Source of the DNA: an uncultured Opitutia bacterium
GTDB taxonomy: Bacteria > Verrucomicrobiota > Verrucomicrobiia > Opitutales > Opitutaceae
Assembly (NCBI GenBank): GCA_903862955.1
Contig: CAIPAH010000013.1
Location: 218,049 to 282,048 of the forward strand
Direction of reading: 5' to 3'
DNA length: 64,000 bases
Below, one piece after another: positions 17,199-26,688 of the stretch (positions are counted from its first letter, which is position 1; each line of letters starts with the position of its first letter). Below the pieces are notes generated by a model, which saw nothing but the letters and a program-made list of their open reading frames with translations, was not told the DNA's origin and searched no databases. A program made the position numbers and the translations under genes.

Positions 17199-18704
17199 AT
17201 GTCTTCCCTCAAAACCCTCGCCAAATCCGCCGCCCGCAACGGCCGGCCCGCCCCCGAGCTTATCTTCGGCGACCTCTGGGAATACGACCCCGCGCCCGAG
17301 ACCGCGGACCCGAAGCTCAAGGCGCGTTACGACCTGTTCATCAACGGGCAGTTCGTGGCGCCCAAGTTGGGAAAGTATTTCGACTCCATCAACCCCGCGA
17401 CCGAGCAAAAGCTCGCCGAGATCGCGCTGGCCGGCCCGGCCGACGTGGATGCGGCCTACGTGGCCGCCCAACGCGCGCAGGAAAACGTCTGGGGCCCGAT
17501 GTCCGGCCGCGAGCGGGCGAAGTATCTTTTCCGCATCGCGCGGCTGTTGCAGGACCGGGCGCGGGAATTTGCGGTGGCGGAGACGATGGACGGCGGCAAG
17601 CCGATCAAGGAATCGCGCGACTTCGACATCCCGATGGCCGCGGCGCATTTCTTTTATCACGCCGGCTGGGCGGACAAACTGGAGTATGTCGCCCCGGGCC
17701 GCCGCGTCGCGCCGCTCGGCGTGGTGGGGCAGGTGATCCCGTGGAATTTCCCGCTGCTGATGTGCGCGTGGAAGCTCGCGCCGGCGCTGGCGATGGGCAA
17801 CTGCGTCGTGCTCAAGCCCGCGGAGACGACCTCGATCACGGCGCTGAAGCTCGCCGAAATCATCGCCGATGCCGGTTTGCCACCGGGCGTGGTGAATTTC
17901 GTCACGGGCGCAGGCGAGACGGGTGCGGCGGTGATGAACCACCCGATCCCGGCCAAGATCGCGTTCACCGGCTCGACCGAGGTGGGCAAAAGCATCATGC
18001 GCTCGGTGGCGGGGACGGACAAGAAGATGACGATGGAGCTGGGCGGCAAGGCCGCGAACATCATCTTCGACGACGCGCCGCTCGACCAGGCGGTGGAGGG
18101 CATCATCAACGGCATCTTCTTCAACCAGGGCCACGTCTGCTGCGCGGGCTCGCGCCTGCTGGTGCACGAGCCGGTGGCGGCCCGGGTCATTGCCAAGCTC
18201 AAGCAGCGACTGAAGGTGCTGCGCGTCGGCGACCCGCTCGACAAGAACACCGACGTCGGTGCGATCAACTCGAAGGAGCAGCTCGCGAAAATCACCGCGC
18301 TCGTCGCGTCCGGGGTGAAGGAAGGCGCGGAGATGTACCAAGCGCCCTGCAAGCTGCCGGCGAAGGGTTGGTATTTCCGCCCGACGATTTTTTCCAGTGT
18401 CACGATGAGCCACCGGATCGCGCGCGAGGAGATTTTCGGCCCGGTGCTGTCGATCCTGACCTTCCGCACGCTGGACGAGGCGGTGGAGAAGGCGAACAAC
18501 ACCGCCTACGGCCTGAGCGCCGGCGTGTGGACGGACAAGGGCTCGCGCATCCTGAAGATGTCCACGGAGCTCAAGGCCGGCGTGGTCTGGGCCAACACCT
18601 ACAACAAGTTCGACCCGACGTCGCCGTTCGGCGGCTACAAGGAAAGCGGCTTCGGCCGCGAGGGCGGCCGGCAAGGGCTGCTCGATTACTGCAAGCTCGT
18701 CTGA
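17199..18704 (+). CDS. Aldehyde dehydrogenase (ALDH16 N-terminal-domain-like)
   Basis: 501 residues from the ATG at 17199. All catalytic features are present: PWNFPLLM (cofactor and substrate tunnel), E280 in MELGGKAAN, catalytic C314 in FFNQGHVCCAGSR, and EEIFGPVL plus the SPFGGYKESGFGREGG end. The N-terminal lead-in (ELIFGDLWEYDPAPE) resembles ALDH16 proteins. It presumably oxidises the acetaldehyde made by DeoC to acetate with NAD+. It is separated by the POT transporter gene from a second ALDH-like gene that lacks the catalytic half. Confidence 0.9.
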   Translation: MSSLKTLAKSAARNGRPAPELIFGDLWEYDPAPETADPKLKARYDLFINGQFVAPKLGKYFDSINPATEQKLAEIALAGPADVDAAYVAAQRAQENVWGPMSGRERAKYLFRIARLLQDRAREFAVAETMDGGKPIKESRDFDIPMAAAHFFYHAGWADKLEYVAPGRRVAPLGVVGQVIPWNFPLLMCAWKLAPALAMGNCVVLKPAETTSITALKLAEIIADAGLPPGVVNFVTGAGETGAAVMNHPIPAKIAFTGSTEVGKSIMRSVAGTDKKMTMELGGKAANIIFDDAPLDQAVEGIINGIFFNQGHVCCAGSRLLVHEPVAARVIAKLKQRLKVLRVGDPLDKNTDVGAINSKEQLAKITALVASGVKEGAEMYQAPCKLPAKGWYFRPTIFSSVTMSHRIAREEIFGPVLSILTFRTLDEAVEKANNTAYGLSAGVWTDKGSRILKMSTELKAGVVWANTYNKFDPTSPFGGYKESGFGREGGRQGLLDYCKLV

Positions 18705-18719
18705 ACCCCCGACGACCCC

Positions 18720-20093
18720 ATGGCCCAAACCCCTTATCTCACCGCCCCGGTTAACACCGACAAGATGCCGCCGGGCATCCCGTACATCATCGGCAACGAG
18801 GCGGCGGAGCGGTTCAATTTCTATGGGATGCGCGCGATCCTCGTCGTGTTCATGACGCAGTATCTGGTGAACCGCGCGGGCGCGAAGGACGTGATGAACG
18901 AAAACCAGGCGAACGGCTGGTATCACTGGTTCGTGGCCTCCAATTATTTCTTCCCGGCTCTCGGCGCGGTGATCTCCGATGCCTTCTGGGGCAAATACAA
19001 GACGATCATCCGGCTCTCGCTGGTCTACTGTGCCGGCAGCGTGGTATTGGCGCTGGATCACACCCGCCTTGGGTTGGGACTCGGGCTGGGCCTCATCGCG
19101 CTGGGCGCGGGCGGCATCAAGCCCTGCGTTTCCTCGCATGTCGGTGACCAGTTCGGCGCGGCCAACCAGCCTCTGCTGTCGCGGGCGTTCGGTTGGTTCT
19201 ATTTTTCCGTCAACGTCGGCTCGTCCGTTTCGATCCTGCTCGTGCCTTGGCTGCTGGAACATTACGGGGCCATGCCGGCCTTCGGCGTGCCGGCGGTGCT
19301 GATGTTGATTGCCACCTACGTTTTTTGGACGGGCCGCTACAAATTCGCGCACATCCCGGCGGGCGGGAAGACCTTCCTGCGCGACACATTCAACCGCGAG
19401 GGCTGGGCCGCCATCGGCCGGCTCGCGATCCTCTTCGCGTTCGTTGCGGTGTTCTGGTCGCTCTGGGACCAGAGCGGTGGCGAGTGGGTGCTGCAGGCGC
19501 AGAAGATGGACCTCCATTTCCTCGGCATCACCTGGCTGGCGTCGCAGATCCAGGCGGTCAACGCGGTCATGATCCTGGCCTTCATCCCGGCGTTCCAATA
19601 CGTGATCTACCCGGCGATCAGCAAAGTCTTCCCGCTCACGCCGCTGCGCAAAATCGGCCTTGGCCTCGTTGTCACGGGCCTGTCGTTTCTCGTCAGTGCG
19701 TGGATCGAAACCCAGATCGGCGCGGGCCTGAAGCCGAACATCGGGTGGCAGATGCCGGCCTACGCACTGTTGTCCGCCGGCGAGGTAATGGTGTCGATCA
19801 CGTCGCTCGAGTTCGCCTACACCCAGGCCCCGAAGGCGATGAAATCGATCATGATGTCGCTCTACCTGCTGTCCATTTCCGCAGGCAACGCGTTCACCGC
19901 GCTGGTCCACGTGTTCATCGCGAACCCCGACGGCACGGTGAAGCTGCAGGGCGCCGCCTACTACAATTTCTTTGCCGCCCTTTCGATTGGCTGCGTGGCG
20001 GTCTTCATCGTGGTGGCCAAGCGCTACCGGGAAAAATCCTACCTGCAGGGCGACATGCCCGTGCCCCTCGAGGAAGCCGCGGCCGAAAGCTGA
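18720..20093 (+). CDS. POT (PTR2) family proton-coupled transporter
   Basis: 457 residues, about 12-14 membrane helices. Family signatures are GNEAAERFNFYGMRA (ExxERFxYYG-type, residues 25-39) for proton coupling and FGWFYFSVNVGSS in the fifth-helix PTR2 motif. POT proteins import di- and tripeptides, and some import nucleosides or nitrate. Being placed between the two halves of a probable ALDH16 and downstream of deoC, it may bring in a deoxynucleoside-derived or peptide substrate; the substrate cannot be read from sequence. Starts 15 bases after the ALDH stop. Confidence 0.9.
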   Translation: MAQTPYLTAPVNTDKMPPGIPYIIGNEAAERFNFYGMRAILVVFMTQYLVNRAGAKDVMNENQANGWYHWFVASNYFFPALGAVISDAFWGKYKTIIRLSLVYCAGSVVLALDHTRLGLGLGLGLIALGAGGIKPCVSSHVGDQFGAANQPLLSRAFGWFYFSVNVGSSVSILLVPWLLEHYGAMPAFGVPAVLMLIATYVFWTGRYKFAHIPAGGKTFLRDTFNREGWAAIGRLAILFAFVAVFWSLWDQSGGEWVLQAQKMDLHFLGITWLASQIQAVNAVMILAFIPAFQYVIYPAISKVFPLTPLRKIGLGLVVTGLSFLVSAWIETQIGAGLKPNIGWQMPAYALLSAGEVMVSITSLEFAYTQAPKAMKSIMMSLYLLSISAGNAFTALVHVFIANPDGTVKLQGAAYYNFFAALSIGCVAVFIVVAKRYREKSYLQGDMPVPLEEAAAES

Positions 20094-20106
20094 ACCCGAA
20101 TTTTCC

Positions 20107-20973
20107 ATGAGCCGACTGCCCATCACCAAAACCCCGAAAGTCTATGTCGGCGGAGCGTTCATCCGCTCCGAGAGCTCGCGCGTGTTTCCGCTCGCGGACG
20201 CCGCGGGGAACTTCTTTGCCAACATCCCGCAGTGCACGCGCAAGGACCTGCGCAACGCGGTCGAGGCCGCCGCCAAGGCCGGCCCCGGTTGGGCGAAGCG
20301 CACGGCTTACAACCGCGGACAGATCCTTTACCGCCTCGGCGAGATGCTCGAGGCCCGCGCCAGCGAGCTCGGCGACGCGCTCCGGCTCGGCGGCGCGTCG
20401 AAGGCGGCCGCGGCTAAGGAAGTCACGGCAAGCGTGGACCGGCTGATTTATTACGCGGGCTGGGCCGACAAGTATGAGCAGGTGCTGGGCAATGTGAACC
20501 CGGTCGCCGCGCCGTATTTCAATTTCACCGTCACCGAGCCGATGGGCATCGTCGGCGTGATTGCGCCCGACGAGGCGCCGTTGCTCGCGCTGCTCTCGCT
20601 GGTCGTGCCAGCCATCACGAGCGGCAACACCGTCGTGGCGCTGGCGTCGTCCGCGCAGCCGTATCCGGCGATCGTGCTGGGCGAGCTCCTGGCGACGAGC
20701 GACCTGCCGGGCAGCGTGGTCAATTTGCTCACTGGTTTCCGCAAGGAGCTGGTGCCGACCTTCGCCACGCACACGCACCTGCGCGCGATCTCCGCCGTCG
20801 CGAATGCCGACGAGCGCAAGGCACTCGCGCTCGGTGCCGCGGACAGCGTCAAGCGCACGCGCCTGCTGAAGGCCGAAGTGCGGACGGACTGGTTCGCCGA
20901 CGCTGCGCAGAGCCTCTACGCGATTCGCGATTACGTGGAGTTCAAGACCATCTGGCACCCGATCGGGGCGTGA
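20107..20973 (+). CDS. Catalytically dead ALDH-like protein (ALDH16 C-terminal-like)
   Basis: 288 residues. It aligns with the NAD-binding half of aldehyde dehydrogenases (VYVGGAFIRSESSRVFPL, WAKRTAYNRGQILYRLGEML, VTEPMGIVGVIAPDEAPLLA, LPGSVVNLLTG) and then stops. There is no ELGGK glutamate and no catalytic Cys region. The size and content match the non-catalytic C-terminal domain of ALDH16 proteins, which are two-domain ALDHs. Here that domain is a separate gene. Starts 13 bases after the transporter stop, so it is part of the deoC run. Likely a structural partner of the catalytic ALDH at 17199-18704. No frameshift was seen, so it is not a decaying pseudogene. Confidence 0.8.
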   Translation: MSRLPITKTPKVYVGGAFIRSESSRVFPLADAAGNFFANIPQCTRKDLRNAVEAAAKAGPGWAKRTAYNRGQILYRLGEMLEARASELGDALRLGGASKAAAAKEVTASVDRLIYYAGWADKYEQVLGNVNPVAAPYFNFTVTEPMGIVGVIAPDEAPLLALLSLVVPAITSGNTVVALASSAQPYPAIVLGELLATSDLPGSVVNLLTGFRKELVPTFATHTHLRAISAVANADERKALALGAADSVKRTRLLKAEVRTDWFADAAQSLYAIRDYVEFKTIWHPIGA

Positions 20974-21042
20974 GGGATGGTCTCGCGACGCGCGCAACGG
21001 GCGCGACGGCGTGCAGCGGAACCTGCAACACGCGCCTTGGGC

Positions 21043-23706
21043 TCAACTCTCGGGCGGGAGGGGGACGCGGGTTTTGATCCACGTGTCGATGGGGGCGAGC
21101 TCGCGCGCTTTGACGGCGGCGTTGTGACGGATGAGGTCGGCGCCCTTGTCGGCTTCGGGGAGGGCTCCCGGCGGCAGGTGGGCGCGCACGAGTTCCATGA
21201 GCTCGTTCGCACGCGGGGCATCAGTGAACGCGGTCGCGATGCGGGGCAGGTAGGTGTTGCGACCGAAGGCCGTGACCTTGGCCAGGAGCGCCGGCAGATG
21301 CTCGCGGGTGAAATCCCAAGCGAGCGCGGTCTGCTCGCTGCTGGCGGCCACGCGGCTGACATTGCCCACGGCTTCGGCAGTGGACATCTCGTCACCGAGG
21401 CTGAGCTCGAGCGTGGTGCGCGCCAGCGCGGGATCGAGCGCGGCCTGCATGGCGTTGTAGGCGCGGCGCTTGTCCTCGGTGGTGCGCGCTGACAGGGCGA
21501 GTTCGTGCAGTTGGTCGTAGACGGAGCGGTTGGCGTAGCGGCCGACCACGGCGAGCACGGGCTCGCGGAGATCGCCGGGCAGGCTGGCGGGATCGCGGAG
21601 GAAGACGTCGAACCGCTTGTAACATTCCGCGATCGTGGCGTGGTCGCCGTAGCGTCCGAGCGATCCGATCAGGTCGGCCCGTAGCGAACGGTCGAGCGGA
21701 GACTCGCCTGCGATCGGCGTCCAACCGAGCCGCGTCAACTGGGGCGCGAGCTGCGTCACGGCCCACGCCTGAAACGCGCGGTGGCCGGGCTGATTGCGCT
21801 GGAGCAGGTCGATCCACGCCAAGGTGCCGATGACCTGGCTCCACACCGGCTGGCTCTGGCTGCCGTGGAGCTGTTCAACGAGTTCGAGGTAGGTGGGCTC
21901 GGAAAGAAAACCCGCCTCGACGAGCGCGTCGGTGTCGGCGAGCAGGTTGAGCTGCTCGGCCACGGGGAGCCGCGGGAATTCACGCCGCAGGGCCGCCGTG
22001 AGCGGCTCATCGTAGAGCACGCGGTAGAAACCGGCATCGCCGACGTTGGCCTTGAGCGCGCCGGGGCCCGCGGGAAGCGGCACGGTGGCGCGGGCGGTTT
22101 CGAGCAAGACGGTTTGCGGCTGGTCGAGGGCACCGGTGGGTGCGAGGGAGACCGGGATTTTCCAGAGAATGGGCTCGGCCTTGAGGTTGTCGTAGGTGAA
22201 GCGCGTCTGCGTGAGCGCGACGCGAGCCGAGGGTCCCGTGCCGGTGACGGCGACCGTGACGAGCGGGAAGCCGGAATGCTCGGTCCAGTCGGCGGCGAGC
22301 GCGGTCACGGGCTTGCCGGACGCCTCGGACAACGCGGACCAGAGGTTGGCGGTGGTGGAGTTGGAATAGCGGTTTTCCTCGATGTAGCGACGGATGCCGG
22401 CGCGGAACGTGTCGGGACCGAGGTAATCCTCCAGCATGCGGAGGAACGACTGGCCTTTCTGGTAGGAAATCGCGTCGAAGGCGTCCTCGGCCTGGCTCTC
22501 ATTGCGGATGGGCCGCTGGATGGGATGCGTGGTGCGGCGCGCGTCGAGGGCCATCGAGTTGTTCTTCTGCGTGTTGGCGCGCAGCCAGATCTGCCAGTCG
22601 GGATTGAGGGCGGCGGTGCTCTTGGTGCCCATCCACGAGGCGAAACCTTCGTTGAGCCAGAGGTTGTCCCACCACGCCATGGTGACGAGGTTGCCGAACC
22701 ACTGGTGCGCCATCTCGTGCGCGATGGTGGCGAACACGGCCTCGCGGCGCGCCTGCGAGCTGTTGACAGGGTCGAAGAGGATCGCGGTGTCGATGTAGGT
22801 GATGCAGCCCCAGTTTTCCATGGCGCCGAACGACGAGAACGCGTTGGGCACGGCCACTTGGTCGAGCTTGGGCAGCGGGTAGCGGACGCCGAAATACTGA
22901 TGGTAGTAAGTGAGGACGCGCTGGGCGACTTCGAGCGCGTAGCGGGCGGAGGCGCGCTTGCCCTCGGTCGTGATGATGCGGAGTTTCACCCCGTCCGCCT
23001 CGCCCTCGACCGTCTCGAATTCGCCCGCGTAGATCGCCACGAGATAGCTGGCCATGCTGGGCGTGCGGTCGAACACGACCTCCTTCAGCCCGGCGGGTAG
23101 CGGCGTCTCGCGCGCAATGGGCATGTTGGAAACCGCCATGAGTTTCGCCGGCACGACGAGGGTGACATCGTAGGTCGCGCGATAGACGGGTTCATCCCAA
23201 CAGGGGAAAACGCGCCGCGCATCGGTGGGCTCGAACTGGGTGCCGAGCATGTATTTGTCGCCCGACGGGGTGGGATATTTGTCGAGGAAGAAGCCCTCGG
23301 CCTTCGCGTTGATCCGGCCATGGTAGGCGAAAGTGAAGGTGTGTGGGCCGGCGGGAAGTTCGGTGGGAAGGTCGAGCGTGAGTGTCTGATGCGCCGCGTC
23401 GAGGTGCGGAGTCAACGGCATGGACGGACGACCGGGATCGGCGAGGGCGGCGGCGGTGACGTCGAGTTCGAGCGCGTTCAGCGCGATCGAGCGAACGGGC
23501 GTGAGGACCTCGACGTCGACCACCGCGGTGCCGGTCGTGGTGCGGGCGGCGAAGTCGGGCGTCAGGCGCAGCGCGTAGTGGTGCGGCACCACGGTCTTGG
23601 GGAGCTGGCCGGGCGTGCCGGCAAAGGTGAACGGCTGCTCGGCGCGCGCGGCGGCAGCGAGGGCGAGGAGACACGCCGCGAGCCGGGCGAAAGGGGCGAA
23701 ACGCAT
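21043..23706 (-). CDS. pepN: M1 family zinc aminopeptidase, exported
   Basis: 887 residues. Signal peptide: basic MRFAPFAR, hydrophobic core, probable cut after ARA (about residue 22). Zinc site HEMAH at 330-334 with the third ligand E353 in WLNEGFA, and the substrate-anchoring FGAMENW motif about 30 residues earlier. The C-terminal 350 residues are the ERAP1-like helical domain. Removes N-terminal amino acids from peptides, here in the periplasm or outside. Single-gene unit with convergent and divergent neighbours, so no operon context. Closest to the tricorn-interacting-factor/APN branch; the symbol is approximate. Confidence 0.92.
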   Translation of the reverse strand: MRFAPFARLAACLLALAAAARAEQPFTFAGTPGQLPKTVVPHHYALRLTPDFAARTTTGTAVVDVEVLTPVRSIALNALELDVTAAALADPGRPSMPLTPHLDAAHQTLTLDLPTELPAGPHTFTFAYHGRINAKAEGFFLDKYPTPSGDKYMLGTQFEPTDARRVFPCWDEPVYRATYDVTLVVPAKLMAVSNMPIARETPLPAGLKEVVFDRTPSMASYLVAIYAGEFETVEGEADGVKLRIITTEGKRASARYALEVAQRVLTYYHQYFGVRYPLPKLDQVAVPNAFSSFGAMENWGCITYIDTAILFDPVNSSQARREAVFATIAHEMAHQWFGNLVTMAWWDNLWLNEGFASWMGTKSTAALNPDWQIWLRANTQKNNSMALDARRTTHPIQRPIRNESQAEDAFDAISYQKGQSFLRMLEDYLGPDTFRAGIRRYIEENRYSNSTTANLWSALSEASGKPVTALAADWTEHSGFPLVTVAVTGTGPSARVALTQTRFTYDNLKAEPILWKIPVSLAPTGALDQPQTVLLETARATVPLPAGPGALKANVGDAGFYRVLYDEPLTAALRREFPRLPVAEQLNLLADTDALVEAGFLSEPTYLELVEQLHGSQSQPVWSQVIGTLAWIDLLQRNQPGHRAFQAWAVTQLAPQLTRLGWTPIAGESPLDRSLRADLIGSLGRYGDHATIAECYKRFDVFLRDPASLPGDLREPVLAVVGRYANRSVYDQLHELALSARTTEDKRRAYNAMQAALDPALARTTLELSLGDEMSTAEAVGNVSRVAASSEQTALAWDFTREHLPALLAKVTAFGRNTYLPRIATAFTDAPRANELMELVRAHLPPGALPEADKGADLIRHNAAVKARELAPIDTWIKTRVPLPPES

Positions 23707-23832
23707 CCCACGTTCTGGCCGGGGTGCCCGTGGGGAGTCAACTTTTGGGGATTCGCGCCACTCGGCAGGTGCTGTGACCGTTCGTCCAAAGTTTGCGCTC
23801 CCGGGCGGGCCGGCTTGTATGCTGGCCTGTCC

Positions 23833-24969
23833 ATGGAATCCGCTGCCCTGACCAACGTGCTGCTTGAAGACGAACGCCGCCGGGTGCGCGCGAAGGACCG
23901 GCTTTATGTGATTTTGCAGTCGATCGGATGGCTATTCTGCCTCGGGACCCAGACCTTCTACATCATCACCTTCCCGGCGGCGCGGCAGTCCGGTCAAAGC
24001 GTGCTGTGCACCCTCTGTGCGGTCGCGATGGTGGTTTTCCTGGGCTGGCTGATCACGCATTTCTCCCGCCCGCTCGTGGAACGCTGGGGCTGGAAACTGC
24101 TGGGCTGGCGGGCCCTGTTGCCGCGCATCATGGCGCTCAGCTTCGTGCAGTCGGCGCTGTGGAGCGCGATTGGCTATGGCTACTACAACGGGCTCCTGGG
24201 CATGCCCAGCGGGAAGCTTTCCGTGTGGGTGGCCATCGTGATCAGCATCGTCAACGGCACCATCATGCTGGCGGTGTGGTGGTGCATCTATTTTTTCTAC
24301 CACCTCTTCGACCGCCTCAACCGCCTCGAAATCGAGCGCCTGCGGCTGGCGACGAGCGTCAAGGAATCCGAGCTCCGCGCGCTAAAATCGCAGGTCAACC
24401 CGCACTTCATCTTCAACTCGCTCAATTCCCTGCGCGCGCTGATCGAGGAGGATCCGCTGCGGGCGCGGCAGGCCGTGACGCAGCTGGCCAACCTGCTGCG
24501 TTACTCGCTGCAGAGCGGCCAGCAGGAGACGGTGCCGTTCGAGGACGAGCTGAGCGTGGTCAACGACTACCTCGCCCTGGAGCAGGTGCGGCACGAGGAA
24601 CGCCTGCGCCTGCGGCTCGACGTGGCGCCCGACACGCTGCAGCTGCCGATCCCGCCGATGCTGCTGCAGACGCTGGTGGAGAACGCCGTGAAATACGGCA
24701 TCTCCGCGCGGCCCGAGGGCGGCGAGATCGCGATCATCGCGCGGCGCGAGAACGATTCCCTCCGGCTGCAAGTGACGAATCCCGGGGCGCTGGAATCCGG
24801 TTCCGAGCGTGTGGCCCGCGTCAACGGCTCGACGGGCATGGGCCTGGCCAACGCCGCCAACCGCCTGCGCCTGCTCTTTGGCGAGCGTGCCACGCTGCGC
24901 CTCCGCGCGGGCGAACCCGGCAGCGTCGTGGCTGAGGCGATCATCCCGCTCCCGGTGTCCCACGCATGA
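23833..24969 (+). CDS. LytS/NatK-type sensor histidine kinase
   Basis: 378 residues from the ATG at 23833. About four membrane helices (residues 27-50, 55-75, 95-115, 130-158) are followed by a coiled linker and a HPK8-type (His_kinase) domain: phospho-acceptor H191 in SQVNPHFIFNSLNSLRALI, N-box TLVENAVKYGI near 280 and G-box GSTGMGLANAANRL. Its stop overlaps the response regulator start by four bases (ATGA). Upstream sequence carries a weak TATGCT hexamer ten bases before the start, too uncertain to call a promoter. Next in line are a regulator and a NatAB-like ABC exporter, the same order of functions as in the Bacillus natKR/natAB locus. Confidence 0.88.
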   Translation: MESAALTNVLLEDERRRVRAKDRLYVILQSIGWLFCLGTQTFYIITFPAARQSGQSVLCTLCAVAMVVFLGWLITHFSRPLVERWGWKLLGWRALLPRIMALSFVQSALWSAIGYGYYNGLLGMPSGKLSVWVAIVISIVNGTIMLAVWWCIYFFYHLFDRLNRLEIERLRLATSVKESELRALKSQVNPHFIFNSLNSLRALIEEDPLRARQAVTQLANLLRYSLQSGQQETVPFEDELSVVNDYLALEQVRHEERLRLRLDVAPDTLQLPIPPMLLQTLVENAVKYGISARPEGGEIAIIARRENDSLRLQVTNPGALESGSERVARVNGSTGMGLANAANRLRLLFGERATLRLRAGEPGSVVAEAIIPLPVSHA

Positions 24970-25688
24970 AGGCGCTGCTTATCGACGACGAGCGGCTCGC
25001 CCGCAACGAACTGCGCCGGCTGCTGGCCGCGTTTCCCGACGTGGAAATCGCGGGCGAGGCCGCCAACGGCAAGCAGGCGCGGGAACAACTCGCGACGCTC
25101 GCGCCCGACCTGATCTTCCTCGACGTGCAGATGCCGGGCGAGACGGGCATGCAATTGCTCGAGTCGCTCGAGCCGCCGGCCCCGCACGTGATCTTCACGA
25201 CGGCCTACGACGAGTTTGCGGTGAAGGCGTTCGAGCTGAACGCGCTCGACTACCTGCTCAAACCCGTTGACCCGGCGCGCCTGGCGGCGGCGATCGAGAA
25301 GCTTCGCGCCAAGCTCGGGGCACCGCCCACGGCCACCGAGCGTCCCGCCAAGCTGGCGGCCGAGGACAAGGTCTTCGTGCGCGAGGGCGACCGCTGCTGG
25401 TTCGTCGAGGTGAAGTCGATCCGGCTGCTGGAGAGCGAGGGCAATTACACGCGCGTGCACTTCGATACGGCCCAGCCGCAGCTTTTCCGCTCGCTCAACG
25501 CGATGGAGGAGCGACTCGACCCGAAATATTTCTTCCGCGCGAACCGCCGCCAGATCATCAACCTCGCCTGGATCGACAAGATCGAGCCGTGGTTTAGCGG
25601 CGGGCTGCTGGTGCATCTCAAGGGTGGCGCCAAGGTCGAGCTCAGCCGCCGGCAGGCGCAGGAATTCCGTGAGAAGATGAGCCTTTGA
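24966..25688 (+). CDS. LytTR-family response regulator (NatR-like)
   Basis: 240 residues. Receiver domain at 1-120 with phospho-acceptor D53 in LIFLDVQMPGETG and the conserved Lys in YLLKPVDP. LytTR DNA-binding domain from about 140 to 240 (VEVKSIRLLESEGNYTRVHF, FFRANRRQIINLAWIDKIEPWF, ELSRRQAQEFREKM). Translationally coupled to the kinase; expected to activate the following transporter genes. Confidence 0.93.
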   Translation: MKALLIDDERLARNELRRLLAAFPDVEIAGEAANGKQAREQLATLAPDLIFLDVQMPGETGMQLLESLEPPAPHVIFTTAYDEFAVKAFELNALDYLLKPVDPARLAAAIEKLRAKLGAPPTATERPAKLAAEDKVFVREGDRCWFVEVKSIRLLESEGNYTRVHFDTAQPQLFRSLNAMEERLDPKYFFRANRRQIINLAWIDKIEPWFSGGLLVHLKGGAKVELSRRQAQEFREKMSL

Positions 25689-25701
25689 ACCTGATTTACC
25701 T

Positions 25702-25878
25702 ATGAAAACTTCCTCTTCCAAGTGGCTGGGTTATCTCTGTCGGGCGCGGTTTTTCCTCGCCGTTGTCATGGGCCTCGGCGTCGGCTGGGCCATGAGCAAG
25801 TCGCTCGGGCCCGGCGTCAGCTTCGCCATCGGCGGGGCGATCACGGTGATCATGATGGCACGTCCGCGAGGTGAATAA
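25702..25878 (+). CDS. Small membrane protein, 58 residues
   Basis: A short reading frame beginning MKTSSSKWLGYLCRARFFLA and ending MMARPRGE. The middle is hydrophobic and glycine-rich (VVMGLGVGWAMSKSLG, SFAIGGAITVIMMA), giving one or two membrane helices with a basic N-terminus. It starts 13 bases after the regulator stop, and its stop lies 37 bases before the ABC ATPase start, so it sits inside the operon. No homologue is recognised. It could be an accessory subunit of the exporter or a modulator of the kinase. Coding status rests on length, hydrophobicity and location. Confidence 0.55.
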   Translation: MKTSSSKWLGYLCRARFFLAVVMGLGVGWAMSKSLGPGVSFAIGGAITVIMMARPRGE

Positions 25879-25915
25879 GCGCACCTGGACTCGCGACTGG
25901 CCCATTTCCTTTCCC

Positions 25916-26677
25916 ATGATTGAAGCCCACGAACTGACCAAGACATTCTCCGACAAGAAGCGCGGCGTCATCACCGCGGTCGACCGCGTGTCGTTCACCT
26001 GCCGGCCCGGCCAGATTTACGGGCTGCTGGGTGCGAACGGCGCCGGCAAGACCACGACGCTGCGGCTGGTCGCGACGCTGCTGCAGCCAACGAGTGGCCG
26101 GGCGACCGTCGCGGGCTTTGACGTGGTGCGCGACGCCCAATCGGTACGCGCGAACGTCGGCTTCCTTGCGGCGAGCACCGCGCTCTACGGGCGGCTGACC
26201 GCGCGGGAGATGATCACCTATTTCGGGCGGCTGAACGGCATGACGGACGCGGCCATCAAGGCGCGGATCAAGCAGCTGTCCGCCGAACTCGACATGGACG
26301 AGTTCCTCGACCGCCGCTGCGACAAGTTTTCCACGGGCATGAAACAGAAGACCTCGATCGCGCGCACGCTCATCCACGATCCGGCGGTGATGGTCTTCGA
26401 CGAGCCGACTCTCGGCCTCGATGTCATGACGGCCCGCGCCATCGTCAAATTCGTCCGCGACTGCCGCGACCGGGGCAAGACCGTGATTTACTCGACGCAC
26501 ATCATGTCCGAGGTGGAGAAGCTCTGTGACACCGTCGGCATCATCCACGGCGGCCGGCTGGTCGCCGAAGGCACGCTGCCGGAACTGCGCGCGCGCTTCG
26601 GCGAGCAGGACATGGAGGAAGTCTTCGTCAAGGCCGTCGGCGGCGAGGCGGCGGTGCTGGCAGCGCTGAAGAACTGA
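25916..26677 (+). CDS. natA: ABC transporter ATP-binding protein (NatA-like)
   Basis: 253 residues from the ATG at 25916. Walker [10 protein letters not shown] (about 37-45), Q-loop region GFLAAST, signature FSTGMKQ (about 138-144), Walker B VMVFDEP and H-loop STHIMSE. The domain type is that of ABC-2 exporters (NatA, CcmA, DrrA). Pairs with the permease 11 bases downstream. NatAB of Bacillus exports Na+; here the substrate is inferred only from the neighbouring LytTR two-component system. Confidence 0.88.
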   Translation: MIEAHELTKTFSDKKRGVITAVDRVSFTCRPGQIYGLLGANGAGKTTTLRLVATLLQPTSGRATVAGFDVVRDAQSVRANVGFLAASTALYGRLTAREMITYFGRLNGMTDAAIKARIKQLSAELDMDEFLDRRCDKFSTGMKQKTSIARTLIHDPAVMVFDEPTLGLDVMTARAIVKFVRDCRDRGKTVIYSTHIMSEVEKLCDTVGIIHGGRLVAEGTLPELRARFGEQDMEEVFVKAVGGEAAVLAALKN

Positions 26678-26688
26678 GCCAATTTCCC

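Noticed and set aside
16359..20129. 1256-residue open frame on the minus strand
   Set aside because: It is antisense to deoC, the ALDH and the POT gene, is rich in His/Arg/Gly/Asp low-complexity sequence and contains no domain. Long shadows like this are common in GC-rich DNA.
20107..20973. Pseudogene of an aldehyde dehydrogenase
   Set aside because: It stops at a domain boundary, has no internal stop or frameshift, has tight operon spacing, and fits the known dead half-domain of ALDH16.
23793..23823. Sigma-70-like promoter upstream of the sensor kinase
   Set aside because: TTGCGC and TATGCT are 19 bases apart and the start codon follows almost at once; too weak to report as a feature.
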